A stretch of DNA of 64,000 nucleotides from UBA1014 sp964344035. Lineage in GTDB: Bacteria; SAR324; NAC60-12. Below are positions 9,493 through 18,540 of the stretch, one piece after another. A program made the translations under genes and the position numbers. The first letter of the stretch is position 1; the number at the start of each line of letters is the position of its first letter. Under the pieces are notes generated by a model. That model worked only from the letters and a program-made list of their open reading frames with translations, did not search any database and was not told the DNA's origin. The DNA lies in the NCBI GenBank assembly GCA_964344035.1, contig CAYFLK010000004.1, positions 1-64,000 of the forward strand. Reading direction: 5' to 3'.

Positions 9493-10445
9493 ACCTCTCC
9501 GAAACCAGTCCGAACTCCTCCGCGGTTGTTCCTGTCATGCTTCCAAAAGAAAACCTGAAAAAGCGGGAACCGACCAATGTACTGATTGTCGGAGTGGGAG
9601 GCCAGGGTGTTATCATGGTTTCGAAGGTGCTCGCGCGTCTCTGTCAGAAAGCCGGGTACGCGGTCAAGCAGAGTGAAATTCATGGTATGGCAAAGCGCGG
9701 AGGAGCCGTTTTCAGTCATGTCCGCTTTGGAGAACAGGTCTGGTCCCCGACAATTCCCGCGGGAAAAGCCGATATTCTGCTGGCACTGGAGTGGGCGGAA
9801 GGGATGCGCTGGCTGCGATATCTAAACCCAGAACACGGGACTTTTATGTGTGACACTCAGCAGATCGTCCCTCCTTTTGCATGCCGCAGCCGCCGGCTTG
9901 GCGCCGAACAGACCTATGCCCGCGAAACGCCCTCCGCGATCATTGAGCGGGTCCCCAACGGGTTTGCCATAGACGCTTCGCAAATGGCCGCGGAACTCGG
10001 CAATGTGAGGGTCGCCAACACCCTCCTGCTGGGGCTGCTGTCGACAGCACTGGAATTTGCGGTTGATGACTGGCAGGCGGTAATCACGGAATTTGTCCCT
10101 CCTGAAACAACGGAACTGAACCTGCAGGCATTCCTTGTGGGACGTGAATGGGTGGAAAAAGCGATCCGCCTTCCGGAAACTGAGAATGCCGATGGACGCC
10201 TGCACATGCAGGCATTCCGAGAGGATACGCATCCACGAATCGAGCTGGAAATCACCGAGGCCTGGTGCAAAGGGTGTGATATCTGCGTGAAAATGTGCCC
10301 GGAACGCTGTCTGCGCCTGAACATGGAGCAGGTGGTTGAATTATCGAATCCTGATGCATGTACAGGCTGTCGGATTTGCGAATGGCTGTGCCCCGATTTT
10401 GCGGTCCGCCTTCACATGCACCCTGCCGAACAGCCCGAAAACTGA
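9489..10445 (+). CDS. iorB: IorB fused to C-terminal 2x4Fe-4S ferredoxin (KorD-like)
   Basis: Residues 35-225 form the IorB/gamma domain, starting with VLIVGVGGQGVIMVSKVLA and followed by SEIHGMAKRGGAVFSHVRFG. A linker then leads to a bacterial-type ferredoxin with two full clusters: Cys260, 263, 266, 270 and Cys291, 294, 297, 301. Ordinary IorB is about 190-200 residues and lacks this tail; this protein is 318. The start at 9489 overlaps the iorA stop (ATGA). korA begins immediately after the stop, so the ferredoxin occupies exactly the place a separate korD gene would take in a korDABC operon. The open frame extends upstream into iorA to 9417, but that part is shadow. Confidence 0.9.
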   Translation: MNLSETSPNSSAVVPVMLPKENLKKREPTNVLIVGVGGQGVIMVSKVLARLCQKAGYAVKQSEIHGMAKRGGAVFSHVRFGEQVWSPTIPAGKADILLALEWAEGMRWLRYLNPEHGTFMCDTQQIVPPFACRSRRLGAEQTYARETPSAIIERVPNGFAIDASQMAAELGNVRVANTLLLGLLSTALEFAVDDWQAVITEFVPPETTELNLQAFLVGREWVEKAIRLPETENADGRLHMQAFREDTHPRIELEITEAWCKGCDICVKMCPERCLRLNMEQVVELSNPDACTGCRICEWLCPDFAVRLHMHPAEQPEN

Positions 10446-11591
10446 ATGACTGCCGCAATTCCGATGCAGAGCCTGCAAGGCAACCATGCATGCGCGCTTG
10501 GCGCAATTGCGGCAGGATGTCGATTCTACGCTGGTTATCCGATCACGCCCTCCTCGGAAATCGCTGAACGGATGGCGCTTGAACTGCCCGCGGTGAGCGG
10601 AGTTTTCATTCAGATGGAGGATGAAATCGCTTCGATGGGCGCCGTGCTAGGCGCATCGATGGGTGGGACGAAAGCGATGACTGCGACCAGCGGCCCGGGA
10701 TTTTCGCTCAAACAGGAAAACATCGGATACGCTTCCGCGGTGGAAATCCCCTGCGTGGTTGTCAATGTAATGCGTGGTGGCCCGAGCACCGGAATGCCCA
10801 CACGCCCGGCTCAGGCGGATATTATGCAGTCGCGTTGGGGTAGTCATGGGGACCATCCGCTGATTGTACTCACGCCGGATTCAGTTCAGGAAATCCATGA
10901 ACAAACCATCCGCGCCTTCGATCTTGCTGAGACTTTGCGTACTCCCGTGGTCGTGCTTTTTGATGAAACACTGGGGCATTTGCAGGAGACGATTGACATC
11001 CACTCCGTTTCAGTGGAAAAACGGGTAACGCGTAAGTGGGCGGAAGGTCCGAAACAGGAGTATCAGCCTTTTAAAATAACTGATGATTTTATTCCAGAAA
11101 TGGCGCGTCCGGGAGACGGGTACCGCACGCATTTCACCGGGCTGACTCACGCCGAATCAGGTTTTCCGACGCAGGACCCGGAAGCGGTGGAGCGAAACAT
11201 GTCGCGCCTTCTGAACAAGCTGGAACATCACCGGGATTTGATCGATTCGTATGAACTTGTGGAATGCGGCGACGCGGAAATATTGATAGCAGCCGTCGGC
11301 ATCAGCGCAAGGGCGGCAAAACGGGCGGTAAGAAACGCACGAAAGGAAGGGTTGAAAGCCGGTCTTTTCCGCCCGATAACCCTGTGGCCGTTTCCGGAAA
11401 AAGATTTCAGTGAACAGCTGGACGGAGTGCATACGGTAATAGTTCCGGAAATGAACGCGGGGCAGCTCGGGTTGGAACTGGAACGATTCTGCGGCAATTC
11501 AATCAAAGTGAAACGCATTAACCGGCTCGGTGGGGAACCGATCCCCCCCGGAGCGATTTACCAGGCTCTGCGGGAATCACTGGAAAGTTGA
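10446..11591 (+). CDS. korA: 2-oxoglutarate:ferredoxin oxidoreductase alpha subunit
   Basis: A 381-residue KorA-type subunit. It has the YAGYPITPSSEIAERM segment near the N-terminus, ATSGPGFSLKQENIGYA, and the GGPSTGMPTRPAQADI loop typical of 2-oxoacid oxidoreductase alpha subunits. With KorB and KorC it forms succinyl-CoA and reduced ferredoxin from 2-oxoglutarate, or the reverse. The start ATG lies directly behind the iorB-ferredoxin stop (TGAATG), which implies translational coupling. Substrate choice within the family (2-oxoglutarate versus branched 2-oxoacids) is inferred from operon form. Confidence 0.9.
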   Translation: MTAAIPMQSLQGNHACALGAIAAGCRFYAGYPITPSSEIAERMALELPAVSGVFIQMEDEIASMGAVLGASMGGTKAMTATSGPGFSLKQENIGYASAVEIPCVVVNVMRGGPSTGMPTRPAQADIMQSRWGSHGDHPLIVLTPDSVQEIHEQTIRAFDLAETLRTPVVVLFDETLGHLQETIDIHSVSVEKRVTRKWAEGPKQEYQPFKITDDFIPEMARPGDGYRTHFTGLTHAESGFPTQDPEAVERNMSRLLNKLEHHRDLIDSYELVECGDAEILIAAVGISARAAKRAVRNARKEGLKAGLFRPITLWPFPEKDFSEQLDGVHTVIVPEMNAGQLGLELERFCGNSIKVKRINRLGGEPIPPGAIYQALRESLES

Positions 11592-11595
11592 TGTC

Positions 11596-12417
11596 ATGAC
11601 GCCCCAGGAATTTGATGCCAGGAATTATCTCAGGCTGGACTTGTTTCCACACTTTCTCTGCCCTGGCTGCGGTCACGGCATCGCTCTGCGTGCCCTGGTC
11701 TGGGCGGTTCATGAATTGAGGATCTCCCTTGACGGGATGGCGTTCATTTCCGGCATCGGCTGTTCCGGACGACTGACAGCGTACATAGACTCAAACACTT
11801 TTCATGTCACCCACGGGCGTCCTATAGCTTTTGCTACCGGACTGGCGCTTACCCGTCCCGACCTTAAAGTGGTGGTGATCACCGGAGACGGGGACTGCCT
11901 GGCCATCGGCGGAAACCACCTGATCCACGCCTGCCGTCGTAACCTGGATATGACTTGCCTGATGCTGAACAACGAAGTCTACGGCATGACCGGGGGCCAG
12001 GTTTCTCCTACCACCACCGAGTTGAGATACACCACGACCACCCCGAAAGGAAACATCGAACCGGTGTTTGACTCCTGTGAGCTGGCAAAAGCATCCGGTG
12101 CAGGATTCGTCGGCAGGGAAGTGACCCTGCAAACCCCGGCGTTGAAGAACCTGATCCAGGACGGCATAAACCATCCCGGCTTTTCCTTCATTGAAATCAT
12201 CTCCGACTGCACGGAAATATACGGACGCAAAAACGAACTGGGTTCTTCCCCGGAAATGATCCTCAGCCAGAAAAGCGCGATGCGTCCGGAATCCTATGGA
12301 AAAACTGTTGACATCCCTTTTCGGCCGAATTTCCTTAAAACCGGTGTCCTTGCGCAAAATGAACGCCCGGAATATGGAGATGCTTATCGGCGCCGGATCC
12401 TCAAACAGTCCCAATAA
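11596..12417 (+). CDS. korB: 2-oxoglutarate:ferredoxin oxidoreductase beta subunit
   Basis: The TPP-binding subunit, 273 residues. CPGCGHGI near the N-terminus and a further GIGCSGR segment supply cysteines for the subunit's iron-sulfur cluster. The TPP motif runs from GDGDCLAIGGNH to LMLNNEVYGMTGGQ. The ATG at 11596 lies four bases past the korA stop; the frame is open upstream to 11530 inside korA, but the conserved part starts at 11596. It is third in the ior-kor block, with korC 17 bases downstream. Confidence 0.92.
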   Translation: MTPQEFDARNYLRLDLFPHFLCPGCGHGIALRALVWAVHELRISLDGMAFISGIGCSGRLTAYIDSNTFHVTHGRPIAFATGLALTRPDLKVVVITGDGDCLAIGGNHLIHACRRNLDMTCLMLNNEVYGMTGGQVSPTTTELRYTTTTPKGNIEPVFDSCELAKASGAGFVGREVTLQTPALKNLIQDGINHPGFSFIEIISDCTEIYGRKNELGSSPEMILSQKSAMRPESYGKTVDIPFRPNFLKTGVLAQNERPEYGDAYRRRILKQSQ

Positions 12418-12434
12418 CACGAAGGGTCGGCGGC

Positions 12435-13016
12435 ATGAGCAAGAGAGGAAAATCGCGTAAGGCACCCAGCAAAGTTCCAGGTAACGGGAATGAATACCAA
12501 ATCCGCCTGGGAGGCTCCGGAGGACAGGGACTGCAGCTGAGCGCCACATTGCTGGCGCATGCACTGGCCCTGGAAGGAAAACACGTCGCCCAGTCCCAAA
12601 GCTATGAACCTACATCCCGTGGAGGATTGAGCCGTTCTGACATCGTGGTCTCTGACCGGACCCCGGATTATCCACTGGTGACAGACCTTGATTTGCTCCT
12701 CCTTCTGGATCAGCTGGCCCTGGAGGCCTCCCTCCCAATTCTGAAATCCGGGGCGGTTGTGCTATCCGACTCTCGCCGAGTATCTGATGTGCCGCAAGGT
12801 GACTTCTCATGCTGGGCCTTCCCCTTCACCGAAACAGCATTGAATCTCGGCAACGCGCGTATTGCCAACGTGATCGCGCTTGGATCAATTTCCCAGCTCA
12901 GCGGTATCTGCAAACCTGAATCCCTCGAAGATGCAATCAGCAGCATCGCCCCCAAACGGTTTCTCGAGTTGAACCTTGAGGCCCTAAGCGCCGGGCGAAG
13001 CCTGGCCGACGTCTGA
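12435..13016 (+). CDS. korC: 2-oxoglutarate:ferredoxin oxidoreductase gamma subunit
   Basis: A 193-residue gamma subunit. RLGGSGGQGLQLSATLLAHA is the typical start of the domain, followed by SQSYEPTSRGGLSRSDIVVSD. A basic 18-residue leader precedes the domain. It completes the KorABC heterotrimer; the delta (ferredoxin) function is probably provided by the tail of IorB upstream. It is the last gene of the block. A T-run follows the stop, but the only nearby hairpin (12989-13005) is about a dozen bases from it, so I do not call a terminator. Confidence 0.9.
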   Translation: MSKRGKSRKAPSKVPGNGNEYQIRLGGSGGQGLQLSATLLAHALALEGKHVAQSQSYEPTSRGGLSRSDIVVSDRTPDYPLVTDLDLLLLLDQLALEASLPILKSGAVVLSDSRRVSDVPQGDFSCWAFPFTETALNLGNARIANVIALGSISQLSGICKPESLEDAISSIAPKRFLELNLEALSAGRSLADV

Positions 13017-13304
13017 TATTTTTTCTTATGCTAAAAGGAGAAAGCTTGGTTGATTTGGATCCGGCGAATTCCCTTTCATCGGATTTCCTTTCATGCAATA
13101 AATTTGCATGGTTTTGCGGGTGAATGTGGGGAAACATTGCAATACCTATTTTAGGTATATAATAATTTGATATTAAACAATAAAATGTATTTTTTAAGGG
13201 TCAACTAAATACATCAAAGGAAGATGGTATGACCTCAGACTGAAGATACAGACTGAATCCTATTTCACACAGATATTCTACAAGATTCGAGAAATACCGA
13301 TACT
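13017..13304. other. intergenic region between korC and DAHP synthase
   Basis: 288 bases separate the ends of two convergent genes. The stretch becomes very AT-rich from 13130 to 13200. It contains a copy of the leader AGGAGAAAGC (13036-13045) followed by a 25-codon TTG frame with no membrane character, and a small ATGCAA/TTGCAT hairpin. No gene is supported. Confidence 0.5.
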
Positions 13305-14381
13305 TCAGGTCTTTCTGATTGCATCCGCCAGGGATTCTAGAATTGGAATGGTCTCATCCAGCGAGAGACAGGCATCGGTTATGCTTTGACCGTATGTGTG
13401 AGGTTTTACCATTTCCATTATCTGCGAACCACCGACCAAGTGGCTTTCTAGCATAACACCCTTGACAGCATTGTTTCCTGATGACAACTGCGCCGCGACT
13501 GATGCGGCCACTTCTGCCTGTCTCGAGGGATCCTTCCCGCTGTTTCCGTGGCTGCAGTCGATCAGCATCGATTCGGGCAATCCCGCCCGCCTCAGTTTCG
13601 CACACGCTTCTTTCACCGCATCCGGCTTGTAATTGGGTCCACTTTTCGTCCCTCCTCTGAGCACCAGGCAGCACTGCTCGTTTCCGGCTGACTGCAATAC
13701 CGCGGGGACGCCTTCCTTTGTAATGGACGGAAACCAGTGGGGGTGGCTCGCCGCCATGATCGCGTCAATCGCCACGGAAATATCGCCATCGGTGCGGTTT
13801 TTGAAGCCCACCGGCATCGAAAGCCCGGAAGCCAATTCCCTGTGGATCTGGCTTTCCACGGTGCGTGCGCCAATCGCCCCGAAGCTGACAAGTTCCGCAT
13901 AGTATTGACCGAAGGTGGTATCAAGGAACTCGCTGGCGGCAGGCATTTCCAATTCTGCAAGGTCCAGCAACAGTTTGCGTGCAAGGTGAAGCCCCCGGTT
14001 AATCTGATAGCTGCCATCCAGTGCGGGGTCATTGATGAGCCCCTTCCAGCCGATTATTGAACGCGGTTTCTCGAAATATACACGCATCACTGGAAAAAGC
14101 GCGTCAAGCAAATGCCCGGTTTGTTTCTTGAGAAGGTACGCGTATTCCAGTGCGGCATCAGGGTCATGTATAGAACACGGCCCAACGATCACTATTCTTC
14201 GACGGTCTTTTCCCTGAAGGATCTGCTCGATTGTCTGCCTTGATGCCTGGATCAGTCTGGCACAGTTTTCAGGCAAAGGCATTTCCTCGGCAAGGACAAT
14301 CGGAGTAATAAGGGGCTGGCTTTTGCGGATCCTCAGGTCATCTGTTTTCACCATCCTTTCTGTGTAGACTGTTTCACGCAT
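13305..14381 (-). CDS. aroF: 3-deoxy-7-phosphoheptulonate synthase (class I DAHP synthase)
   Basis: Full-length (358 residues) AroF/G/H-type enzyme condensing PEP and erythrose 4-phosphate, the first step of the shikimate pathway. IVIVGPCSIHDPDAALEYA, the MRVYFEKPRS segment, GARTVESQIHRELASGLSMP and the DCSHGNSGKDP metal-site segment are all present. The N-terminal 40 residues resemble the feedback-sensitive extension of the E. coli isoenzymes, but which amino acid (Phe, Tyr or Trp) acts cannot be read. The symbol is therefore nominal among aroF, aroG and aroH. tyrS lies just upstream on the same strand. Confidence 0.93.
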   Translation of the reverse strand: MRETVYTERMVKTDDLRIRKSQPLITPIVLAEEMPLPENCARLIQASRQTIEQILQGKDRRRIVIVGPCSIHDPDAALEYAYLLKKQTGHLLDALFPVMRVYFEKPRSIIGWKGLINDPALDGSYQINRGLHLARKLLLDLAELEMPAASEFLDTTFGQYYAELVSFGAIGARTVESQIHRELASGLSMPVGFKNRTDGDISVAIDAIMAASHPHWFPSITKEGVPAVLQSAGNEQCCLVLRGGTKSGPNYKPDAVKEACAKLRRAGLPESMLIDCSHGNSGKDPSRQAEVAASVAAQLSSGNNAVKGVMLESHLVGGSQIMEMVKPHTYGQSITDACLSLDETIPILESLADAIRKT

Positions 14382-14433
14382 AAGCCGTGCGACTCACATC
14401 ATGACTGCATCTTCCGAAGGTCCCAGGAATTTT

Positions 14434-15665
14434 TTATTTTTCTGAAAGCCGGTGGTAGCGTTTTTTTCCTGCTCGCAGCATCACAAATCCTTCCTGCAGG
14501 TCTGAAGCAGTCAAGCGGAAATCCGGATCGGAAACCGGTTTGTTGTTGACGTATAAACCTCCCTGGGTCAACAGTCGCCGGGCTTCGCTGTTGGATTTAC
14601 ATAATCCTGTTTCCCGGAACGCTTCATAAATTCCTATACCTTCCGCAAACCGTTGTGCCGGGACTGAAGTGGAGGGGATATCCTCGGAATCAGTTCCACC
14701 GCCAAACAGGGCCAAGGCTGCCTGTTCACACTTTCTCGCCTCCTCCACACCATGCAAAAGCATGGTGGTTTCAAAGGCAAGCCTGGCTTTTGCTTCACGA
14801 ATGTCGGCGCCTTTCAGCCCGCCAAGTTCTTCCACCTCCTCCATCGGCAAAAAGGTGAACAGTTCCAGAAACCGCTTGACATCCGCGTCTTCGGTGTTGA
14901 TCCAGTACTGGTAATACTCGTAGGGGCTGGTTTTGTTTCCGTCCAGCCAGACCGCACCCTTTTCGGTTTTTCCCATTTTCCGCCCGGATGCAGTGGTGAG
15001 CAGCGGATAGGTCCAACCGTATGCTTCACTGCGCTTGACCCTGCGAATCAGGTCAACCCCGGCAATGATGTTAGCCCATTGATCGTCTCCTCCCATTTGC
15101 AGAATGCACTGATAGCGTCTGTTCAGTTCAAGAAAATCGTATGCTTGCAAAAGTTGGTAATTGAATTCGAGGAAAGACAACCCGCTGTCCATGCGCATTT
15201 TGTAGGTCTCAAAAGACAGCATGCGGTTGACGGAAAAATGACGGCCGATGTCGCGCAGGAAATCGATGTAGTTCAAGTCGCGCAGCCATTCTGCATTGTT
15301 GATCAACAAAGAATCTCCACTGAAATCAAGAAACCGCTCCATTTGCGGTTTGATGCCTCGGATATTGTTTTCCAGTTGCTNNNNNNNNNNCGCATTTCCA
15401 CCTTGCCGCTGTGATAGCCGATCATGGCTGTCCCTCCCCCCATCAAGGCGATGATTCGGTGTCCAGACCTTTGCAGATGGGCCAGTCCCATTAACGGGAT
15501 AAGGGACCCGATATGCAGGGAATCGGCGGTGGGATCGAACCCGATGTACGCGCAGATCCGGCCCTGTGTCACCCGTGTTTCCAGTTCATCCGGATGAGTC
15601 GCTTGTTGAAAAAACCCGCGCTGTTTAAAAGTGTAAAGAAAATCGTGAGAGCTTGATTTGTCCAT
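14434..15665 (-). CDS. tyrS: tyrosine--tRNA ligase, interrupted by assembly gap
   Basis: Class I aminoacyl-tRNA synthetase charging tRNA-Tyr. The N-terminal part (15665 down to the gap) has the HIGH equivalent HIGSLIPL. The part after the gap carries the QMGGDDQWANI tyrosine/ATP site, the KMSKS equivalent KMGKT, and a C-terminal S4 RNA-binding domain (SNSEARRLLTQGGLYVNNKP). The two parts are in different frames only because a ten-N run (15381-15390) stands in for unknown bases. Family spacing suggests about six residues are missing and frame needs a length of 2 modulo 3 (17 fits). The gene itself is probably intact. Confidence 0.93.
15381..15390. other. assembly gap (10 N) inside tyrS
   Basis: Ten Ns form a placeholder. 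With ten bases the tyrS frame breaks; a true length of 8, 11, 14 or 17 bases would restore it. Confidence 0.95.
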
Positions 15666-15799
15666 TTGCGACAGATGATCCGTGATTTATGATATGCCAG
15701 GTGTTAAGTTGCAACTACGTATAAAGGATGTGATTCACACACCGTTACGCATTGAAGCAGGGTCCCGGCGACACCGGCAGCAGAACCTGGGAAGGTATT

Positions 15800-16396
15800 T
15801 CAAAAAGAATGTCTCCCGGAAAAGGCTTCAATCAGTGTAACGTCGTCTACATACTCAAGGTCACCTCCCGCTGGAAGTCCACGTGCGAGCCTGGTGATGC
15901 GCGGCACCTTCCCAGTAAATTCCTGCAACAGAAACATTGCTGTCGCCTCCCCCTGAACTGTCGGATTTGTTGCCAGGATCAGTTCCTGAATGTCTTCCTT
16001 CTGAATCCGGATCCTCAGTTGAGCCAGTGTCAACTGCTCGGGTCCGATGCCGTCCAGGGGAGAAACCGCCCCATTGAGTACGTGGTACAAACCTTTAAAG
16101 ACCCCGCTTTTTTCAATTGGGAGGATGTTGTTTGGCAACTCCACAACGCACAGCTGCTGTTTTTCGCGTCCCGGATTGTTGCAGATGTAACAGGGGTCCC
16201 TGTCGGTGAAGGCAAAACAACTGCTGCAGGGATGAATCCGCTCATTGACCTGCAAAACTGATTCTGCCAGGTTCCGGGCTTCCTCGGAGGAGTAACGGAG
16301 GACACTGAAAGCAAGACGTTGTGCGGTCTTTCTGCCTATTCCGGGTAAACGGGTGAACTCAGCAATAAGCCGTTCCAGGGGAGCGGGAATGTGCAT
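15800..16396 (-). CDS. recR: recombination mediator protein RecR
   Basis: A complete 198-residue RecR. An N-terminal helix-hairpin-helix (LPGIGRKTAQRLAF) is followed by a four-cysteine zinc finger (CSSCFAFTDRDPCYIC), a Toprim domain beginning VVELPNNI and including ATNPTVQGEATAMFL, and the C-terminal RLARGLPAGGDLEYVD Walker-like segment. It works with RecO/RecF in loading RecA at gaps. No dnaX or ybaB (the usual upstream partners) is next to it; instead a cysteine-pair protein ends six bases before its start. Confidence 0.96.
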   Translation of the reverse strand: MHIPAPLERLIAEFTRLPGIGRKTAQRLAFSVLRYSSEEARNLAESVLQVNERIHPCSSCFAFTDRDPCYICNNPGREKQQLCVVELPNNILPIEKSGVFKGLYHVLNGAVSPLDGIGPEQLTLAQLRIRIQKEDIQELILATNPTVQGEATAMFLLQEFTGKVPRITRLARGLPAGGDLEYVDDVTLIEAFSGRHSF

Positions 16397-16401
16397 CTGT
16401 G

Positions 16402-16905
16402 TCAGGAGGCGTCCGGAAAATGCAATTCAGGTTGCCGGGCAGCAGTGAGCATGAGACCAAGAGGTTCCAGTTTTTTCAAATCCACCCCGTTTTCTCCCGG
16501 GTCCCAATCCTGTGGATAGGGAGGAATTTCCTTTTCCGTAATCATTTCCAGACGGTTTCGGTATTCCTGTTCGCTTGATTCAAGGTGTTCCAGCAATTCC
16601 GTTCCGGATTTCAGAAATCGTTTAAGCAGGCCCGGAGAGGCGCTTTTCTCAAGCAATTCCAGCAGGCGCGTGGAGTTTCTCATAGAGATGGTGTATTCGG
16701 CGCGGATGTCGATTTCCACTTCACATTCTTCCACCAGTGTTCCGCATTTATGAATCCTCCCTTCCGGCATTCGCAGTTCGGAATATTCCCTCGTCCCGCA
16801 AGTGGGGCACTGAAGCCAGACAATCCACCCCTGCATCGGTTTTTGCAGGTCTTCCTTTTGCTTCTTTTCCCGCCGTTCCGCGAGATTGATCACCTTAGCC
16901 GACAT
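16402..16905 (-). CDS. hypothetical protein with cysteine pairs, recR-linked
   Basis: About 167 residues from the ATG at 16905 (the frame is open to 16995). The N-terminal 25 residues are basic and helical. A possible zinc ribbon follows, CPTCGTREY then HKCGTLVEEC, and next a long helical region rich in Leu, Glu and Ser (LLELLEKSASPG onwards). It ends in a Pro-rich, Trp-containing tail. No family is recognised. The stop is only five bases from the recR ATG, so the two are probably co-transcribed. Confidence 0.6.
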   Translation of the reverse strand: MSAKVINLAERREKKQKEDLQKPMQGWIVWLQCPTCGTREYSELRMPEGRIHKCGTLVEECEVEIDIRAEYTISMRNSTRLLELLEKSASPGLLKRFLKSGTELLEHLESSEQEYRNRLEMITEKEIPPYPQDWDPGENGVDLKKLEPLGLMLTAARQPELHFPDAS

Positions 16906-17113
16906 ACCACTGAACAGAAACGCGCGTGAATTCAAATGAAACGGGGATTTTGCCGAACCTTTGCAGAGCTTTGGAAATGCTACCCAAACATCCATCGATT
17001 GTCAAAACCATTCGATATGCCTGATGGGAATTGAATTGCACCTTTTGGGTAAGCGGATATTTTTTCGTTGAGGATGTTTTCTCTTGGAAATCTTGAAAAA
17101 TTAACAAAACAGC

Positions 17114-18451
17114 ATGACAGAAAACTGCATCACCGAAGAACTCCGGGAGCAGGTGCGCGCGGCGCGGGTCGCGGCTCTGAAAATGGCAAACCTGGAGACA
17201 CTCAAAAAGAATGAGATCCTGCATTCAATGGCAAATTCCATACGACATCGGCAGGCTGAAATCATAACTGCAAACGCCGACGACCTGGTGGAAGCCCGGA
17301 AAATGATGGAACAAGGAAAATTGACTGAGAGCATGTTTCGCAGAGTGGAATTGAACTCGCGGAAAGTGGAGCAGATGGCGCTCAATTGCGAAAGTGTCGC
17401 CGCCTTGCCTGATCCTGTTGGTGTTGTGCACGAGGGGACACGCCTTGACGAAGGGCTTGACCTTTACCGAATCAGCTGCCCCATTGGGTTGATCCTGGTC
17501 ATCTTTGAATCGCGCCCCGACGTAGTGGTGCAGATTTCAGCCCTGGCGATAAAATCCGGTAATGCCGTGATCCTCAAAGGCGGGAAAGAGGCTTCTCATT
17601 CCAACCGCATGCTGGCACAAATTCTGCGCGATTCCGCCGCCGCCTTCGACGGTTTCCCGGTTGAGTCCGTAAGCCTCATAGAAACCCGGGATGAAGTGGC
17701 GGAACTGGTACGGATGAGCGAACAGCTTGACCTGATCATCCCCCGGGGCAGTAACCGGCTGGTGCAGTCGATCCAGGCACAAGCGCAAGTGCCGGTGCTT
17801 GGTCATGCTGACGGAATCTGTCATGTCTACCTTCATGAGGATGCTGATCCTGAAAAAGCCAGTGAAGTGGTCCTCGATGCTAAAACCGAATACCCTGCTG
17901 TCTGCAACGCGATGGAAACTTTGCTGGTGCATCAGCATTGTCCGAATCATTTGCTTGCTGAAATTTTAATACAACTCCAGGATTGTGGAGTTGAACTAAG
18001 AGTCTGCGTACAAACTCGGGAGCGTCTTTCGAGTTCAGATATTCCCGGTTTAAATGAGGCGGACGAAAGCGATTGGGCAACGGAATACACTGGTTTGATT
18101 TTATCCGTCAAGACCGTTGAATCAGTGGAAACAGCAATACGGCATATCAACCTTTACGGGTCCAAACACACGGACACGATTGTTACAGAAAACCGGTATG
18201 TCGCGGAGAGTTTCCTCAATGAGGTCGATGCCGCGGGTGTTTTCTGGAATGCATCAACCCGGTTTGCAGACGGGTTCCGCTACGGACTCGGCGCGGAAGT
18301 CGGGGTCAGCACCTGCAAAACACACGCACGCGGTCCGGTGGGCCTTGAGGGACTGGTCATTTACAAATACAAACTTTACGGAAGCGGGCAGGGAGTCGGA
18401 CGGTACGGGCAGGGGAAACGCTCTTATCTGCATCAGCCCCTTTCAATTTGA
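17114..18451 (+). CDS. proA: gamma-glutamyl phosphate reductase
   Basis: A 445-residue ProA, the second enzyme of proline synthesis, reducing gamma-glutamyl phosphate with NADPH. Seen are the ALKMANLETLKKNEIL N-terminal helix, PIGLILVIFESRPDVVVQI, the IPRGSNRLV loop, GHADGICHVYLHEDAD, and the active-site cysteine in EYPAVCNAMETLLVH. The C-terminal EVGVSTCKTHARGPVGLEGL is intact. proB is not adjacent. A new transcription unit is likely, since it is divergent from the recR pair. Confidence 0.96.
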   Translation: MTENCITEELREQVRAARVAALKMANLETLKKNEILHSMANSIRHRQAEIITANADDLVEARKMMEQGKLTESMFRRVELNSRKVEQMALNCESVAALPDPVGVVHEGTRLDEGLDLYRISCPIGLILVIFESRPDVVVQISALAIKSGNAVILKGGKEASHSNRMLAQILRDSAAAFDGFPVESVSLIETRDEVAELVRMSEQLDLIIPRGSNRLVQSIQAQAQVPVLGHADGICHVYLHEDADPEKASEVVLDAKTEYPAVCNAMETLLVHQHCPNHLLAEILIQLQDCGVELRVCVQTRERLSSSDIPGLNEADESDWATEYTGLILSVKTVESVETAIRHINLYGSKHTDTIVTENRYVAESFLNEVDAAGVFWNASTRFADGFRYGLGAEVGVSTCKTHARGPVGLEGLVIYKYKLYGSGQGVGRYGQGKRSYLHQPLSI

Positions 18452-18540
18452 TTATTCAAACTGAATCTTTACAAGGGGGATTAATGACCTGCCCCAAGCC
18501 CTAAACTGATAATCTGACAAACTTGGCTTAACACGCTTGC

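Noticed and set aside
12989..13005. Hairpin GCCGGGC-gaa-GCCTGGC near the korC stop
   Set aside because: It lies inside the coding end and the T-run starts about a dozen bases later, too far for a standard intrinsic terminator.
13046..13123. 25-codon TTG frame behind AGGAGAAAGC after korC
   Set aside because: TTG start, no hydrophobic or other structured pattern, and no family likeness; the leader alone is not enough.
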